From assembly GCA_964036315.1 (NCBI GenBank), contig OZ038509.1:26119022-26183021 (forward strand): a stretch of 64,000 nt of DNA, written 5' to 3'. A program made the translations under genes and the position numbers. Below, piece after piece: positions 33,438-46,290 of this stretch. How positions within the stretch are numbered: the first letter of the stretch is position 1; each line of letters begins with the position of its first letter. Below the pieces are notes generated by a model that had not been told where the DNA came from, searched no databases, and saw nothing but the letters and a program-made list of their open reading frames with translations. The DNA comes from Acanthosepion esculentum. Taxonomy: Eukaryota; Mollusca; Cephalopoda; Sepiida; Sepiidae.

Positions 33438-33740
33438 CACTGTTTAACTACATTCATCCAGGAATAAAGTTGATTCCAAAATATCATAAAAGCATAAATA
33501 ATCCTGTAATTCAATGCCAGAAACATATACATGTTCAGGGAGCCTATTCTGACAGATTTCATCATTGTTTAAATACATTCATTCAGGAATAAAGGTTGAT
33601 TCCAAAATATCATAAAAGCATAAATAATCCTGTAATTCAATGCCAGAAACATATACATGTTCAGGGAGCCTATTCTGACAGATTTCATCATTGTTTAAAT
33701 ACATTCATTCAGGAATAAAGGTTGATTCCAAAATCCTGAC
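33364..33740 (+). repeat. Mariner 3' end triplicated in tandem
   Basis: About 122 bp (aaaggcataaataaccttgt or aaaagcataaataatcctgt through caggaataaa-gttgattcc) occurs three times, starting near 33364, 33486 and 33611. The last two are almost identical. Confidence 0.9.
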
Positions 33741-34089
33741 ATTATTTTCCACACAACCTAATAAATATTAATCGATACTTTCCAAGTAAAAGCAAAACAA
33801 CACAAAAAAATAAACCCAAATTTTCTACATCAGAATGCCTAAGGGCAATATCATTCACATATATCAAATATATTTAATTCAGATATGTTCATGTTTTTTT
33901 TTTAAATATTTTCCTCTTGTGCGTCTTTAGAACCAATCCATGATGGTGACAAATAACCAGTGAAAAATATCAGCCATCTGACCTAAGGCCCAAACATAGC
34001 AATGTTAGTGAGGCTTAAAATATGCCAATTGCATCCTCTGCAATGGGATAACTACCCTCAAAGAAAAGGGACACCTTCCAGTTATATGA
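33741..34089. other. No gene seen
   Basis: AT-rich spacer before the satellite. Confidence 0.5.
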
Positions 34090-36060
34090 TTGAAGACTCA
34101 AATATAAACCATATATTTGTGTATTTTCTTTTATTCAAGTATAAACCAGACCAATACCTACCCTTTGACTCAAATATAAACCAGGCCTAAGTCTACCCTT
34201 TGACTTGAGAAAAAAAACAGGGTTGTCAACTCTTTGTCTCAAATATACGACCTACCGCTACTCTTTGACTCAAACCAGGCATATGTCTACCCCTTGACTA
34301 AAACATAAACCAGGCATATGTCTACCCCTTGACTAAAACATAAACCAGACCTAAGTCTACCCCTTGACTAAAACATAAACCAGACCTAAGTCTACCCCTT
34401 GACTAAAACATAAACCAGGCATATGTCTACCCCTTGACTAAAACATAAACCAGGCATATGTCTACCCCTTGACTAAAACATAAACCAGACCTAAGTCTAC
34501 CCCTTGACTAAAACATAAACCAGACCTAAGTCTACCCCTTGACTAAAACATAAACCAGACCTAAGTCTACCCCTTGACTAAAACATAAACCAGACCTAAG
34601 TCTACCCCTTGACTAAAACATAAACCAGACCTAAGTCTACCCCTTGACTAAAACATAAACCAGACCTAAGTCTACCCCTTGACTAAAACATAAACCAGAC
34701 CTAAGTCTACCCCTTGACTAAAACATAAACCAGACCTAAGTCTACCCCTTGACTAAAACATAAACCAGACCTAAGTCTACCCCTTGACTAAAACATAAAC
34801 CAGACCTAAGTCTACCCCTTGACTAAAACATAAACCAGACCTAAGTCTACCTTTGACTAAAACATAAACCAGACCTAAGTCTACCCCTTGACTAAAACAT
34901 AAACCAGACCTAAGTCTACCCCTTGACTAAAACATAAACCAGACCTAAGTCTACCCCTTGACTAAAACATAAACCAGACCTAAGTCTACCCCTTGACTAA
35001 AACATAAACCAGACCTAAGTCTACCCCTTGACTAAAACATAAACCAGACCTAAGTCTACCCCTTGACTAAAACATAAACCAGACCTAAGTCTACCCCTTG
35101 ACTAAAACATAAACCAGACCTAAGTCTACCCCTTGACTAAAACATAAACCAGACCTAAGTCTACCCCTTGACTAAAACATAAACCAGACCTAAGTCTACC
35201 CCTTGACTAAAACATAAACCAGACCTAAGTCTACCCCTTGACTAAAACATAAACCAGACCTAAGTCTACCCCTTGACTAAAACATAAACCAGACCTAAGT
35301 CTACCTTTGACTAAAACATAAACCAGACCTAAGTCTACCCCTTGACTAAAACATAAACCAGGCATATGTCTACCCCTTGACTAAAACATAAACCAGACCT
35401 AAGTCTACCCCTTGACTAAAAAATAAACCAGACCTAAGTCTACCTTTGACTAAAAAATAAACCAGACCTAAGACTACCTTTGACTAAAATATAAACCAGA
35501 CCTAAGTCTACCCTTTGACTAAAATATAAACCAGACCTAAGTCTACAATTTTACTCAAGAATTCATCAAGTCTACACATTGATTCAGGAATAACCCAGAC
35601 CTATGTCTACACATTGACTCAAATATAAACCAGATCTATGTCTACCCTTTGCCTCAAATATAAACCAGACCTATGTCTACCCTTTGCCACAAATATAAAC
35701 CAGACCTATGTCTACCCTTTGCCTCAAATATAAACCAGACCTATGTCTACCCTTTGCCTCAAATATAAACCAGACCTATGTCTACCCTTTGACTCAAATA
35801 TAAACCAGACCTATGTCTACCCTTTGACTCAAATATAAACCAGACCTATGTCTACCCTTTGACTCAAATATAAACCAAACCTATGTCTACCCTTTGACTC
35901 AAATATAAACCAGACCTATGTCTACCCTTTGACTCAAATATAAACCAAACCTATGTCTACCCTTTGACTCAAATATAAACCAAACCTATGTCTACACATT
36001 GACTCAAATATAAACCAGACCTATGTCTACTCTTTGACTCAAGAATAACCTAGGTCTAAG
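34090..36060. repeat. 36-bp satellite array
   Basis: About 54 copies of cttgactaaaacataaacc-agacctaagtctacccc. The centre (34320-35390) is nearly uniform. Both edges carry diverged tttgactcaaatataaacc variants, and imperfect units with deleted CC recur (34852, 35303). Confidence 0.97.
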
Positions 36061-36827
36061 ATATGTAGCGTCAACTAAGGTAAATTTTCCTTTTGTCTTT
36101 TGTTATTCGTATTGTCCTTTTACAGATATACTCTATCTGAAATGTTTACAAACACACACACTCACATATGTGTGTGTGTGTGTGTGTGTGCACGCTAATT
36201 AAATTTTACTTTCAACAATATTCCCAGGAAAAATATATAATATTACTGACTTATCAAAATAACCTAAGAATTCTCACACATTTTTCAAGACAATCATCTT
36301 CATCTTCCCTGTTTTCTCATTTCAGGCAGTATATTCATTAGAAAAGGATATGTTGCATCCAGGGGTCTTTAAATCAGTTATTACTGACAGTAGAAAGTCC
36401 ATATGAAATTTTATAATTATTTTCTGGTGCATGAAATAAACTACCACTGACTCTTACAAAAGCCAGCTTTCATCCAAAAAGGGAGATTGTATATGGTGGG
36501 ATCAGAGTGGGATCCTCTGCCCTGAATTTCTACCAGTGAACTGAATGACTGATTTGAGTAAGTACTATTCCCAGTCTGAACAATTGAAGGTAGCAACCAA
36601 TAAAAAACGTCCAGAGATAAAGGGTATAATATAATGGTAATTGTTAATGTGTTTATTTTTAATGAAATATTCACCCAAAACAGGCTCGAAAGCCACTCAA
36701 GGTAGAGGGTTACTAAATGAGGTTGTTGTATGAACATAAGCAGAGAAAGTAGAAGCAGATTATGAGGATATGTAGGATAGATAACTTGACCTTAAACTTG
36801 GTTGATTGAGGTTGATTGGAGTGATTG
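36061..36827. other. No gene; short (GT)n
   Basis: A GT run at 36168-36190; otherwise no recognisable feature. Confidence 0.5.
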
Positions 36828-37128
36828 GAGGCACAGTGGAGTAATGGATAGCGGCTCGGATTGAGGAATTGGTAGAGCCGAGTTCAAATTCCAGTTGAAT
36901 CCATTACATTCACTTACGTGCTAATACCCTTGGAAAAGGTATGACTCCTCTTCTTCTTCCCCCAGCTATGGGTAAACAGCAGGACAGTTCGGGTTCTATA
37001 GCCTTGGATGGCAACTGGTCTACCACAGAAAGAAATGGCAACCTACTGCAGGAAAAAATCTGTCTCGTCAGTCATGTATCAAAAGTGAATGATCACCTAA
37101 GCATGTATCACACATTTCACATAACTGA
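36828..37128 (+). mobile_element. tRNA-derived SINE
   Basis: The head gcacagtggagtaatggata (A-box region) and gagttcaaattcc (B box, 36880-36892) lead into ccattacattcacttacgtg and a body with agctatgggtaaacagcagg and gcaacctactgcagg. Same family as 14262-14680 on the other strand. Confidence 0.82.
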
Positions 37129-37310
37129 CTGACCCTTGGGAAAGGTATGAGTCCTTTTATTCTTCCCCCAGCTATGAGTAAACAGCAGGACAGACTGGGT
37201 TCTATAGCTTTGGATGGTAACTGGTCTACCATAGAAAGAAATGGCAACCTACTGCAGGAAAAAATCTGTGTACATGGCATGGTGGGTCTGAACTGTGGGG
37301 TTGAGGACTA
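37128..37310 (+). repeat. Second SINE body, head lost
   Basis: Direct repeat of 36924-37064 (cttgggaaaggtatgagtcc, agcaggacagactgggttct, ctggtctaccatagaaagaa) without the Pol III boxes. Confidence 0.8.
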
Positions 37311-37319
37311 AAGTTTGGT

Positions 37320-37740
37320 TTGGTTTGTTTTACAGCATATCAACCCCAATGCCAACAAAATTTTCATTGCTGGTAATATTTTGTTTTGTCAAAAATCTAT
37401 TTCTGGTAATAATATTTTTTTCAAAAATGTGTTGCTGGTAATATTTTTTTCCTCAAAAATGTATAGCTGGTAATAGTTTTTTTTTTCTTCAAAAATTTAT
37501 TGCTGGAAATAATTTTTTTTTACAAAGTATTTCTGGTATTAAAACCTGTTTTTACATTTTCATAGTGTTTTTATCCCAGTTTCAGGGTTAACTATTTGCC
37601 CATAGCTAGGACTAACAGGTGCTACCACTCCAGGGTCAGGGCGGACCTGGAAACACCAGCAATTAAGAAGTGGTTCCACGCTCCTCAAAATCTTTCTGTT
37701 GGATGTAGTTTATCATCATACTCAGGACGGGTGTGGATCA
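37320..37740 (+). repeat. Family D repeat
   Basis: tttacagcatatcaacccca, five or so loose tggtaat units, then gggttaactatttgcccata and caattaagaagtggttccac. Same layout as 29481-30440 with an unexpanded minisatellite. Confidence 0.8.
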
Positions 37741-37834
37741 GTAAAAATTGCCAACAAATGTCACTGAAAATTTGTCGACAGTGTAACACATACTCCTTTT
37801 GTCCAGAGAAGACTTCTGCCATGAGTGTGTGAGT

Positions 37835-38115
37835 GGTTTGGTTTGTTTCATTTTACGGCATCTCAACCTCAATGGGTTATTTAATGCCGACAAGATTTTT
37901 ATTGCTGGCAATATTTTTTTCTTCAAAAATGCATTGCTAGCATTAAAATCTAATTTCATAGTGTTTTAACTCAACTTTGGGGTTTACTATTTGCCCATAG
38001 CTGGGACCGTAACAGGTGCTACCACCAACAATTAAGAGGTGGTTCCATGCTCCTCAAAACCTCCTGATCAGGAGCCTTGCTGTCGGATGTAGTTTATCGT
38101 CAAACCCAAGACACG
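37835..38115 (+). repeat. Family D repeat, short copy
   Basis: tttacggcatctcaacctca, one or two repeat units, then gggtttactatttgcccata and caattaagaggtggttccat. Confidence 0.8.
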
Positions 38116-38665
38116 GGGACTAAAGAATGCATCTTATATAGTCTTTCTCATTTCCTCAATCAAAATTTAGATTATGGAACATTTTAACTTGGCAACTATC
38201 AGTTAAAACTGAAAAACAGTCTATTCCAATCAGGGAATTGGTCTTAATAAAAATAAGCAATAGTGATTTCTTTGGACAGCAGGATGCAGCATACTTTTAG
38301 GACATCAATGGTATCACTAAAATCATCAGTCCCATGACTAATGTGTAACTGTTAGGATGCTGTCCATCTGAGTACCTAACCACATCACTCCATATTTCTT
38401 GATTGCATGTCAATGCTCAAGTTTCTGTAAAGGATCTTCTAATTCACTCAGTGATGACAGCTCATTTTTTAGCACTGTCTTCTCCATCTTCTTTTGCCTA
38501 GAGTACTACCTTGGAGGATAGCTGTGGAAGGATTTCAGGCTTTTATGAATAAAAAATTACCAAAGATTTTGACAAACAATGGACAGTTTGGTAAATGTGA
38601 ATATCAGTATATCACATTTTTTCAATTAAAGGGACAGAACTCTCTAACTTTTAAATATCTCACCT
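38116..38665. other. No gene seen
   Basis: Spacer; no similarity that I can name. Confidence 0.45.
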
Positions 38666-41600
38666 TCTTTATATAATAAATGTGAATGTCACACTTTTTC
38701 AACTTTGCTATAGTGGCCGTAGCCCAAGATATCATACCATTTTGGAATCAGGCTGACACCATGTGCAAATTAAAAACATTCCAGGCTGGATCTGGATCCA
38801 GGCCCGCAATCCAGAAATTTTTGATTCCGAGGTTTTCATTACTGTAATTGTTTTTGATGATTATTATTACGTGATTTTTTGCAACTTTTTTTTGAACAAT
38901 AACAATTTTTATAACTTGGAAATAAGCTTGGGATTAATCGAAATTAATTGCGAAATCCAGTGAAAGTCACACATGAAATAAAAATAATTGTTTGTATAAA
39001 AAGTAAAGACCTATGTACATCAAATTATCTTTTAATTAAGTGGCAGCAGAAGAATTATGATTGAACTTTGAAAAGGTAAGCTTAAATATTAGTGCAATAC
39101 TTAAATGCAGCAATCAATTTTGAGTTCTTCTGTAGTTTATTGCTGCCTATCACATATGACAGCAGCTTAATGCCTTGCAATAAGAAGGACCTACATACAT
39201 CAAATTGTCTTTAAATTAAGTGGTGGCAGAAGAATTATTAAACTTTTAAAAAGGTAAGCTTAAATATTAGTGCAATACTTAAATGCAGCAATCAATTTTG
39301 AGTTCTTCTGTAGTTTATTGCTGCCTATCACATATGGCAGCAGCTTAATGCCTTGCAATAAGAAGGACCTACATACATCAAATTGTCTTTAAATTAAGTG
39401 GTGGCAGAAGAATTATTAAACTTTTAAAAAGGTAAGCTTAAATATTAGTGCAATACTTAAATGCAGCAATCAATTTTGAGTTCTTCTGTAGTTTATTGTT
39501 GCCTATTGCATATGGCAGCAGCTTAATGCCTTGCAATAAGAAGGACCTACATACATCAAATTGTCTTTAAATTAAGTGGTGGCAGAAGAATTATTAAACT
39601 TTTAAAAAGATAAGCTTAAATATTAGTGCAATACTTAAATGCAGCAATCAATTTTGAGTTCTTCTGTAGTTTATTGTTGCCTATTGCATATGGCAGCAGC
39701 TTAATGCCTTGCAATAAGAAGGACCTACATACATCAAATTGTCTTTAAATTAAGTGGTGGCAGAAGAATTATTAAACTTTTAAAAAGGTAAGCTTAAATA
39801 TTAATGCAATACTTAAATGCAGCAATCAATTTTGAGTTCTTCTGTAGTTTATTGCTGCCTATTGCAGCAGCTTAATGCCTTGCAATAAGAAGGACCTACA
39901 TACATCAAATTGTCTTTAAATTAAGTGGTGGCAGAAGAATTATTAAACTTTTAAAAAGATAAGCTTAAATATTAGTGCAATACTTAAATGCAGCAATCAA
40001 TTTTGAGTTCTTCTGTAGTTTATTGTTGCCTATTGCATATGGCAGCAGCTTAATGCCTTGCAATAAGAAGGACCTACATACATCAAATTGTCTTTAAATT
40101 AAGTGGTGGCAGAAGAATTATTAAACTTTTAAAAAGGTAAGCTTAAATATTAATGCAATACTTAAATGCAGCAATCAATTTTGAGTTCTTCTGTAGTTTA
40201 TTGCTGCCTATTGCAGCAGCTTAATGCCTTGCAATAAGAAGGACCTACATACATCAAATTGTCTTTAAATTAAGTGGTGGCAGAAGAATTATTAAACTTT
40301 TAAAAAGGTAAGCTTAAATATTAGTTCAATACTTAAATGCTGCAATCAATTTTGAGTTCTTCTGTATTTTATTGCTGCCTATCGCATATGGCAGCAGCTT
40401 AATGCCTTGCAATAAGAAGGACCTACATACATCAAATTGTCTTTAAATTAAGTGGTGGCAGAAGAATTATTAAACTTTTAAAAAGGTAAGCTTAAATATT
40501 AGTTCAATACTTAAATGCTGCAATCAATTTTGAGTTCTTCTGTATTTTATTGCTGCCTATCGCATATGGCAGCAGCTTAATGCCTTGCAATAAGAAGGAC
40601 CTACATACATCAAATTGTCTTTAAATTAAGTGGTGCCAGAAGAATTATTAAACTTTTAAAAGGTAAGCTTAAATATTAGTGCAATACTTAAATGCAGCAA
40701 TCAATTTTGAGTTCTTCTGTAGTTTATTGCTGCCTATCGCATATGGCAGCAGCTTAATGCCTTGCAATAATAAGGACCTACATACATCAAATTGTCTTTA
40801 AATTAAGTGGTGGCAGAAGAATTATTAAACTTTTAAAAGGTAAGCTTAAATATTAGTGCAATACTTAAATGCTGCAATCAATTTTGAGTTCTTCTGTATT
40901 TTATTGCTGCCTATCGCATATGGCAGCAGCTTAATGCCTTGCAATAAGAAGGACCTACATACATCAAATTGTCTTTAAATTAAGTGGTGGCAGAAGAATT
41001 ATTAAACTTTTAAAAAGGTAAGCTTAAATATTAGTGCAATACTTAAATGCAGCAATCAATTTTGAGTTCTTCTGTAGTTTATTGCTGCCTATCGCATATG
41101 GCAGCAGCTTAATGCCTTGCAATAAGAAGGACCTACATACATCAAATTGTTTTTAAATTAAGTGGTGGCAGAAGAATTATTAAACTTTTAAAAAGGTAAG
41201 CTTAAATATTAGTGCAATACTTAAATGCAGCAATCAATTTTGAGTTCTTCTGTAGTTTATTGCTGCCTATCGCATATGGCAGCAGCTTAATGCCTTGCAA
41301 TAAGAAGGACCTACATACATCAAATTGTCTTTAAATTAAGTGGTGGCAGAAGAATTATTAAACTTTTAAAAAGGTAAGCTTAAATATTAGTGCAATACTT
41401 AAATGCAGCAATCAATTTTGAGTTCTTCTGTAGTTTATTGCTGCCTATCGCATATGGCAGCAGCTTAATGCCTTGCAATAAGAAGGACCTACATACATCA
41501 AATTGTCTTTAAATTAAGTGGTGGCAGAAGAATTATTAAACTTTTAAAAAGGTAAGCTTAAATATTAGTGCAATACTTAAATGCAGCAATCAATTTTGAG

Positions 41601-42070
41601 TTCTTCTGTATTTTATTGCTGCCTATCGCATATGGCAGCAGCTTAATGCCTTGCAATAAGAAGGACCTACATACATCAAATTGTCTTTAAATTAAGTGGT
41701 GGCAGAAGAATTATTAAACTTTTAAAAAGGTAAGCTTAAATATTAGTGCAATACTTAAATGCAGCAATCAATTTTGAGTTCTTCTGTATTTTATTGCTGC
41801 CTATCGCATATGGCAGCAGCTTAATGCCTTGCAATAAGAAGGACCTACATACATCAAATTGTCTTTAATTTAAGTGGTGGCAGAAGAATTATTAAACTTT
41901 TAAAAGGTAAGCTTAAATATTAGTGCAATACTTAAATGCAGCAATCAATTTTGAGTTCTTCTGTAGTTTATTGCTGCCTATCGCATCTACCCTTCCCTAA
42001 CTATTGCAATGAAGGCCCAATCAAGAGCCTTCCATATATATACTGCCCGAAAGGGCAACTTTTGAGCTAG
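38666..42070 (+). mobile_element. Non-autonomous Helitron-like element with satellite core
   Basis: The right end is a hairpin tgccc-gaaa-gggca (42044-42057), nine bases, then CTAG (42067-42070) followed by T: the Helitron 3' terminus. A plausible 5' end is TCTTTATATAATAAATGTG at 38666, but the base before it is T rather than the expected A, so that edge is uncertain. Between them lie ~330 bp of lead and the 178-bp satellite. Mollusc Helitron-like elements with tandem cores are a known class. Confidence 0.7.
39005..41990 (+). repeat. 178-bp satellite, about 17 copies
   Basis: The unit runs aaggacctacatacatcaaa, ttaagtggtggcagaagaat, ggtaagcttaaatattagtg, aatgcagcaatcaattttga, tattgctgcctatcgcatat, ggcagcagcttaatgcct. 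Spacing is 178 bp in the first units; two units (39850, 40210) lack catatggcag. The first unit is the most diverged, later ones are close to identical. Confidence 0.97.
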
Positions 42071-42094
42071 TATATATTTATATAGATATATATA

Positions 42095-42345
42095 TTCACT
42101 TCAAGAAAGGCAATAAAGCCACTAAGATGCGGGGGCGGGGGGCTAATGAGTGCGAGAGAATATGAAAAAACGAGAACTTTATTAAGTAGAGAACCATAAA
42201 GGAACAAGAATTAAGACAGAAGATAACAACCAACATTGTTTTTAAATGTTTTAAGATCAAAATTGATTGAAAAGCAAGAAGCTGGAAGAGATTTCCACAA
42301 AAGTGATACAAGAAACTGTTAGCATAGAACTTACAAAGATTGAGT
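42095..42345 (-). pseudogene. CR1/Jockey-like LINE 3' tail
   Basis: The minus strand reads VTLLWKSLPASCFSINFDLK and TFKNNVGCYLLS, matching LWNSLPxSCFPxxYNLxxFKxNVxxYL; the tail gtggctttattgcctttctt matches 52312-52330. Confidence 0.65.
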
Positions 42346-42983
42346 GGGGGTGATATTTTGACTTTGTAAAGTCTTCAATTCATCCACAAAAAAAAATTTA
42401 AAAAAAAATGGAAGAAAGCAGATAAGTTGTAACTCACAAATTTTTTTTTTCCAAAAATTAACTGCAGAAATTGTCAAAATATTGTTCTTCTTTTAATTTT
42501 TACCCATTTTTCTTAACATTATTGTATGAGAGGAAATGGACAAGATGCTGGAAGAATTAGTTGTCTGAACTCTCCATTACTTGAATGGCAACCATTCAAA
42601 GAAAAGGAAAACTCTAAATTATAAACTGTGGAAAAGACAACATAAAACCACTCCACTATCTGCCTGAAAATTGAGAGTTAATAAAGAAAAGGAATCTGTG
42701 GTGAAACATGATTCCTTACTTTGTAAATGGCATTAAAAAAAATGCAGAAATTATTTCTAACATTATAATCAACAATGGACACCTTTTTTTCTAAATGCAC
42801 AGATATTACAACTGGACTATCATTTTGTCATGGATGAGGTTGATGCCTTTTAAAATAAAGGAATTCAACATATAGAAGATTTTTATGCATACATTTTCAT
42901 AAAGAACAATACAACTCAAAGAAGAGAGAAAGAGAAAATTATATTTCCATGCATACATATAGCTAAAAAATAATAAAAACATT
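42346..42983. other. No gene seen
   Basis: AT-rich spacer. Confidence 0.5.
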
Positions 42984-43981
42984 TACTGTATTTTGCAGCT
43001 CATAAAACATTTTTTCCTATAAAATATCTCCAAAAATCACCCTGCATCTATGGTGAACAGTCACATAGAAGCAAGTGAGCTAGAGTAGCTTGCATTTGGT
43101 GCAAAGCAAAATAAGTGTCTTACTTTGACGTGCGGCACATAGCATTGGCATTTTGCTCCTTGAAAATTGCATTATCCTCCAGTCTAACAATTCCAGCAGT
43201 ATGTGCTGTAATGGTGGGGTGGGGGGTATAGTTTGACATGGTCTAACCAATAGTAAGTCGTGCACTGATTGGTCGGATTTGAGGAGGCTATTTGCCTGGG
43301 TAACTGAAACCAAAAGCAAAGAACGCTGATTGGTTGGTCGGCTGTAGTGTTGTTCTGATAAAAGAAGGCTGAAGCAGTGATAAGCCAAAATGGTTTTACG
43401 TTGGTGAAGTGTGTGGAACACAAGAACCGTGGATTGAACATGCAGTATCTTGTATTGTATGGATGACATCTGAGGAATAGAGACTCATTTAACTACAACA
43501 TCCTATAAGTCAAACCTTGGTGATAGGAATTATACGTTTGGAGTGTAAGATGAGCATCAGCTCCAGTTATATCAGATTCTGAACTCTTGAAAAATAAACC
43601 AAGTCCAGGGTTTCAAAACTGAATTAACAACATTTTAAGAGAAGCTATTTATGCATTTGGGATACTGGGATATTGACGGGGGGGGGGGAACAAAATTCCT
43701 GCTACAGTAACACCTCCCTTTGTTCCTTATTTCTTAAACTACTGATCACAAACCAACATCATTTAAGGTGGGCACTTTAAGAATAGTACTACTGTATACT
43801 ATGCTTTTTTTTAGTACAAGCTGGGTATTCTCGCTCGATTAAGCAATCCTATTTATGGTACTTAAAGGTGTTGAATAATGCCACACAAATACTGTAGACC
43901 CCCAATAACTGAAATATCCATTTTTGTTCATTGTCACTGACGACAATGCATCAATATGCACTCTGAGATCATCTACAGATT
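42984..43981. mobile_element. MITE-like element, copy 1 (incomplete)
   Basis: It starts tactgtattttgcagctcat like copy 2 and shares aagtccagggtttcaaaa, gaagctattt, gggatactgggatattgac, tttcttaaactactgatcac and tttaagaatagtacta with it. A G run at 43677-43688 sits where copy 2 has its (TTCC)n. The right end is not clear. Confidence 0.6.
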
Positions 43982-45479
43982 ACTGTATTTTGCTGCTTAT
44001 AGGATGCATATTTTTTTCCTATATACAAAAAGCAATCTGTGTCCTATAAATTGAAAGTCAGTGTGGGGGGTTATAAGTTTGGGGTCAGCTCGCCAGTTAC
44101 ATCCAATTCTGAGCCCTTAAAAGTAAAACAAGTCCATTGTTTCAAAATTAAATTAAGCTTTGAGAGAAGCTATTTTATGCAGTTGGGATACTGGGATATT
44201 GACAGGAAATTAAATTTCTGCTACAACAACACCTGCATAACTAACACATTCCTTTCTCATTTCCTTCCTTTCTCATTTCCTTACTTCCTTTCTCATTTAC
44301 TTCCTTCCTTCCTTCCTTTCTCATTTCCTTCCTTCCTTCCTTCCTCATTTACTTCCTTCCTTCCTCATTTCCTTCCTTCCTTCCTTTCTCATTTCCTTCC
44401 TTCCTTTCTCATTTCCTTCCTTCCTCCCTTCCTTTCTCATTTCCTTCCTTCCTCATTTCCTTCCTTCCTTCATTTCCTTTCTCATTTCCTTCCTTCCTTC
44501 CTTCCTCATTTACTTCCTTCCTTCCTTTCTCATTTCCTTCCTTCCTTCCTTCCTTTCTCATTTCCTTCCTTCCTTTCTCATTTCCTTCCTTCCTTCCTCC
44601 CTTCCTTTCTCATTTCCTTCCTTTCTCATTTCCTTCCTTCCTCATTTCCTTCCTTTCTCATTTCCTTCCTTCCTCATTTCCTTCCTTCCTTCCTTTCTCA
44701 TTTCCTTCCTTCCTTCCTTTCTCATTTCCTTCCTTCCTTTCTCATTTCCTTCAATCCTTCCTTCCTTTCTCATTTCCTTCCTTCCTTCCTTTCTCATTTA
44801 CTTCCTTCCTTTCTCATTTCCTTTTTTCCTTTCTTTCTCCTTCCTTCCTTCCTTTCTCATTTCCTTCCTTCCTTCCTTATTTCCTTCCTTCCTTTCTCAT
44901 TTCCTTCCTTCCTTTCTCATTTCCTTCCTTCCTTTCTCATTTCCTTCCTTCCTTTCTCATTTCCTTCCTTCCTTTCTCATTTCCTTCCTTCCTTTCTCAT
45001 TTCCTTCCTTCCTTTCTCATTTCCTTCCTTCCTTTCTCATTTCCTTCCTTCCTTTCTCATTTCTTTCCTTCCTTTCTCATTTCCTTCCTTCCTTTCTCAT
45101 TTCTTTCCTTCCTTTCTCATTTCCTTCCTTCCTTCCTCATTTCTTTCCTTCCTTTCTCATTTCCTTCCTTCCTTCCTCATTTCTTTCCTTCCTTTCTTAT
45201 TTCTTAAACTACTGGTCACAAAGCAGCCTTATTCATGGTAGACACTTTAAGAATAATACTACAACATACTAGGCTTTCATTAGCACACTCTGAGCATTCC
45301 CACTTTATTAAGTAATCATACTTACAGAATTTATCATGATTAGTCAGGTTTTTAGGCTGAAATATGTTAGTCAGGGGGTAAAATTGGGGATAGCAAGGAG
45401 GGCTATGAAGTACAAGGAAAAAAAATTTTCTGATTTCTTCCTTCAAAATTTGGAGCATCTTATAAGCAGTGAAATATGA
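43982..45479. mobile_element. MITE-like element, copy 2
   Basis: The left end actgtattttgctgcttata-ggatgc and right end gcatct-tataagcagtgaaatatga are imperfect inverted repeats (~25 bp). Flanking TA is compatible with a Tc1/mariner/pogo-type mobiliser. No transposase. Its length is mostly the (TTCC)n block. Confidence 0.6.
44248..45200. repeat. ttccttccttcctttctcat minisatellite
   Basis: Alternating (TTCC)n and TTTCTCA units, most regular as a 20-bp unit at 44890-45120. It yields a 400-codon frame on the plus strand (44039-45241) of SFLPS repeats. That frame is an artefact: it starts in MITE sequence and shows only repeat-driven composition. Confidence 0.95.
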
Positions 45480-45854
45480 TTAGTGGTAGCGTGTGATCTG
45501 CCACATGGCTGTATGAAATTAAGTAATCAGATTGGCCAAGAACAAAGATGCCTTTTAGGAGAGGTAAGAGTCCAACATTGTCACTACTAAATCCCAAAGT
45601 AAAAAGAGAAAGGGTTTAGGCTCTTTCCTTTTATAATAGTAGATAAAATGCCATTTAGTGAGGATCCTACCAGACAAGGTTGGCTAATCCCAAATATATC
45701 AAATATAATTTTTTTTCTGGTAGTGTCACCTACCACCACTTTACATGAGTGTATCAAATTAATTTTATGTCAAATGTTAATAAGCAAAAAAATGCCTTCT
45801 GAAAGCTAAGCAAAGTATTAAAAAAACAGGAAAATTTCATTAGAAACAGAGAAA
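45480..45854. other. No gene seen
   Basis: Spacer. Confidence 0.5.
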
Positions 45855-46290
45855 CTGCTACATAATATCAGTCCCCCTATATGGCAGTGAATGTTGAACA
45901 ATTTCTTCACAGATGAATAGGAAATTTGAGAGAACAAAGATACGCTTCTACAAAAGGATTCTGACAATACCATGGACAGAGCATGTAAGCAACAAATTAA
46001 TTTTCAATAAAATAGAAACAAATAGAGAATTATACATACAATCAGAAAGAGACAGCTGAAATTACTGGGACACATAGTGAGGAAAGAAGGCTTTGAGAAA
46101 TTGACACACAAAGGACATTGGAAGCAAAAGTGAATAGCCTACTTTGTTTGTCTTAAATAGATAGCAGGACCAGGAGTGGGAAAGATAGTAAAAAGAAAAA
46201 CATTGGCAAGAGCTACAAAGAATAGGAAGTTGTGGAGAGCCATGATCAACCTACTTAATGAGCTTGTGTGAATGGATAACACAACAGGAA
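45855..46290 (+). pseudogene. Non-LTR retrotransposon ORF2, C-terminal part
   Basis: Reads TIRKRQLKLLGHIVRKEGFE, KLTHKGHWKQK and RATKNRKLWRAMINLLNE, with upstream FYKRILTIPW-like traces in another frame. RKRQLKFLGHIxRKEGLE...A-x-K-D-R-KLWRxMI is the characteristic end of one LINE group's ORF2. Stops and shifts throughout. Confidence 0.8.

Noticed and set aside
34090..36060. CRISPR-like array
   Set aside because: Eukaryotic context, 36-bp units directly abut with no unique spacers, so it is a satellite.
39005..41990. Hammerhead core in the 178-bp satellite
   Set aside because: Neither strand shows a CTGANGA box near GAAA, so a retrozyme explanation for this array is not supported.
44039..45241. 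400-codon SFLPS-repeat frame
   Set aside because: Produced by the TTCC/TTTCTCA minisatellite inside a MITE; no protein-like segment.
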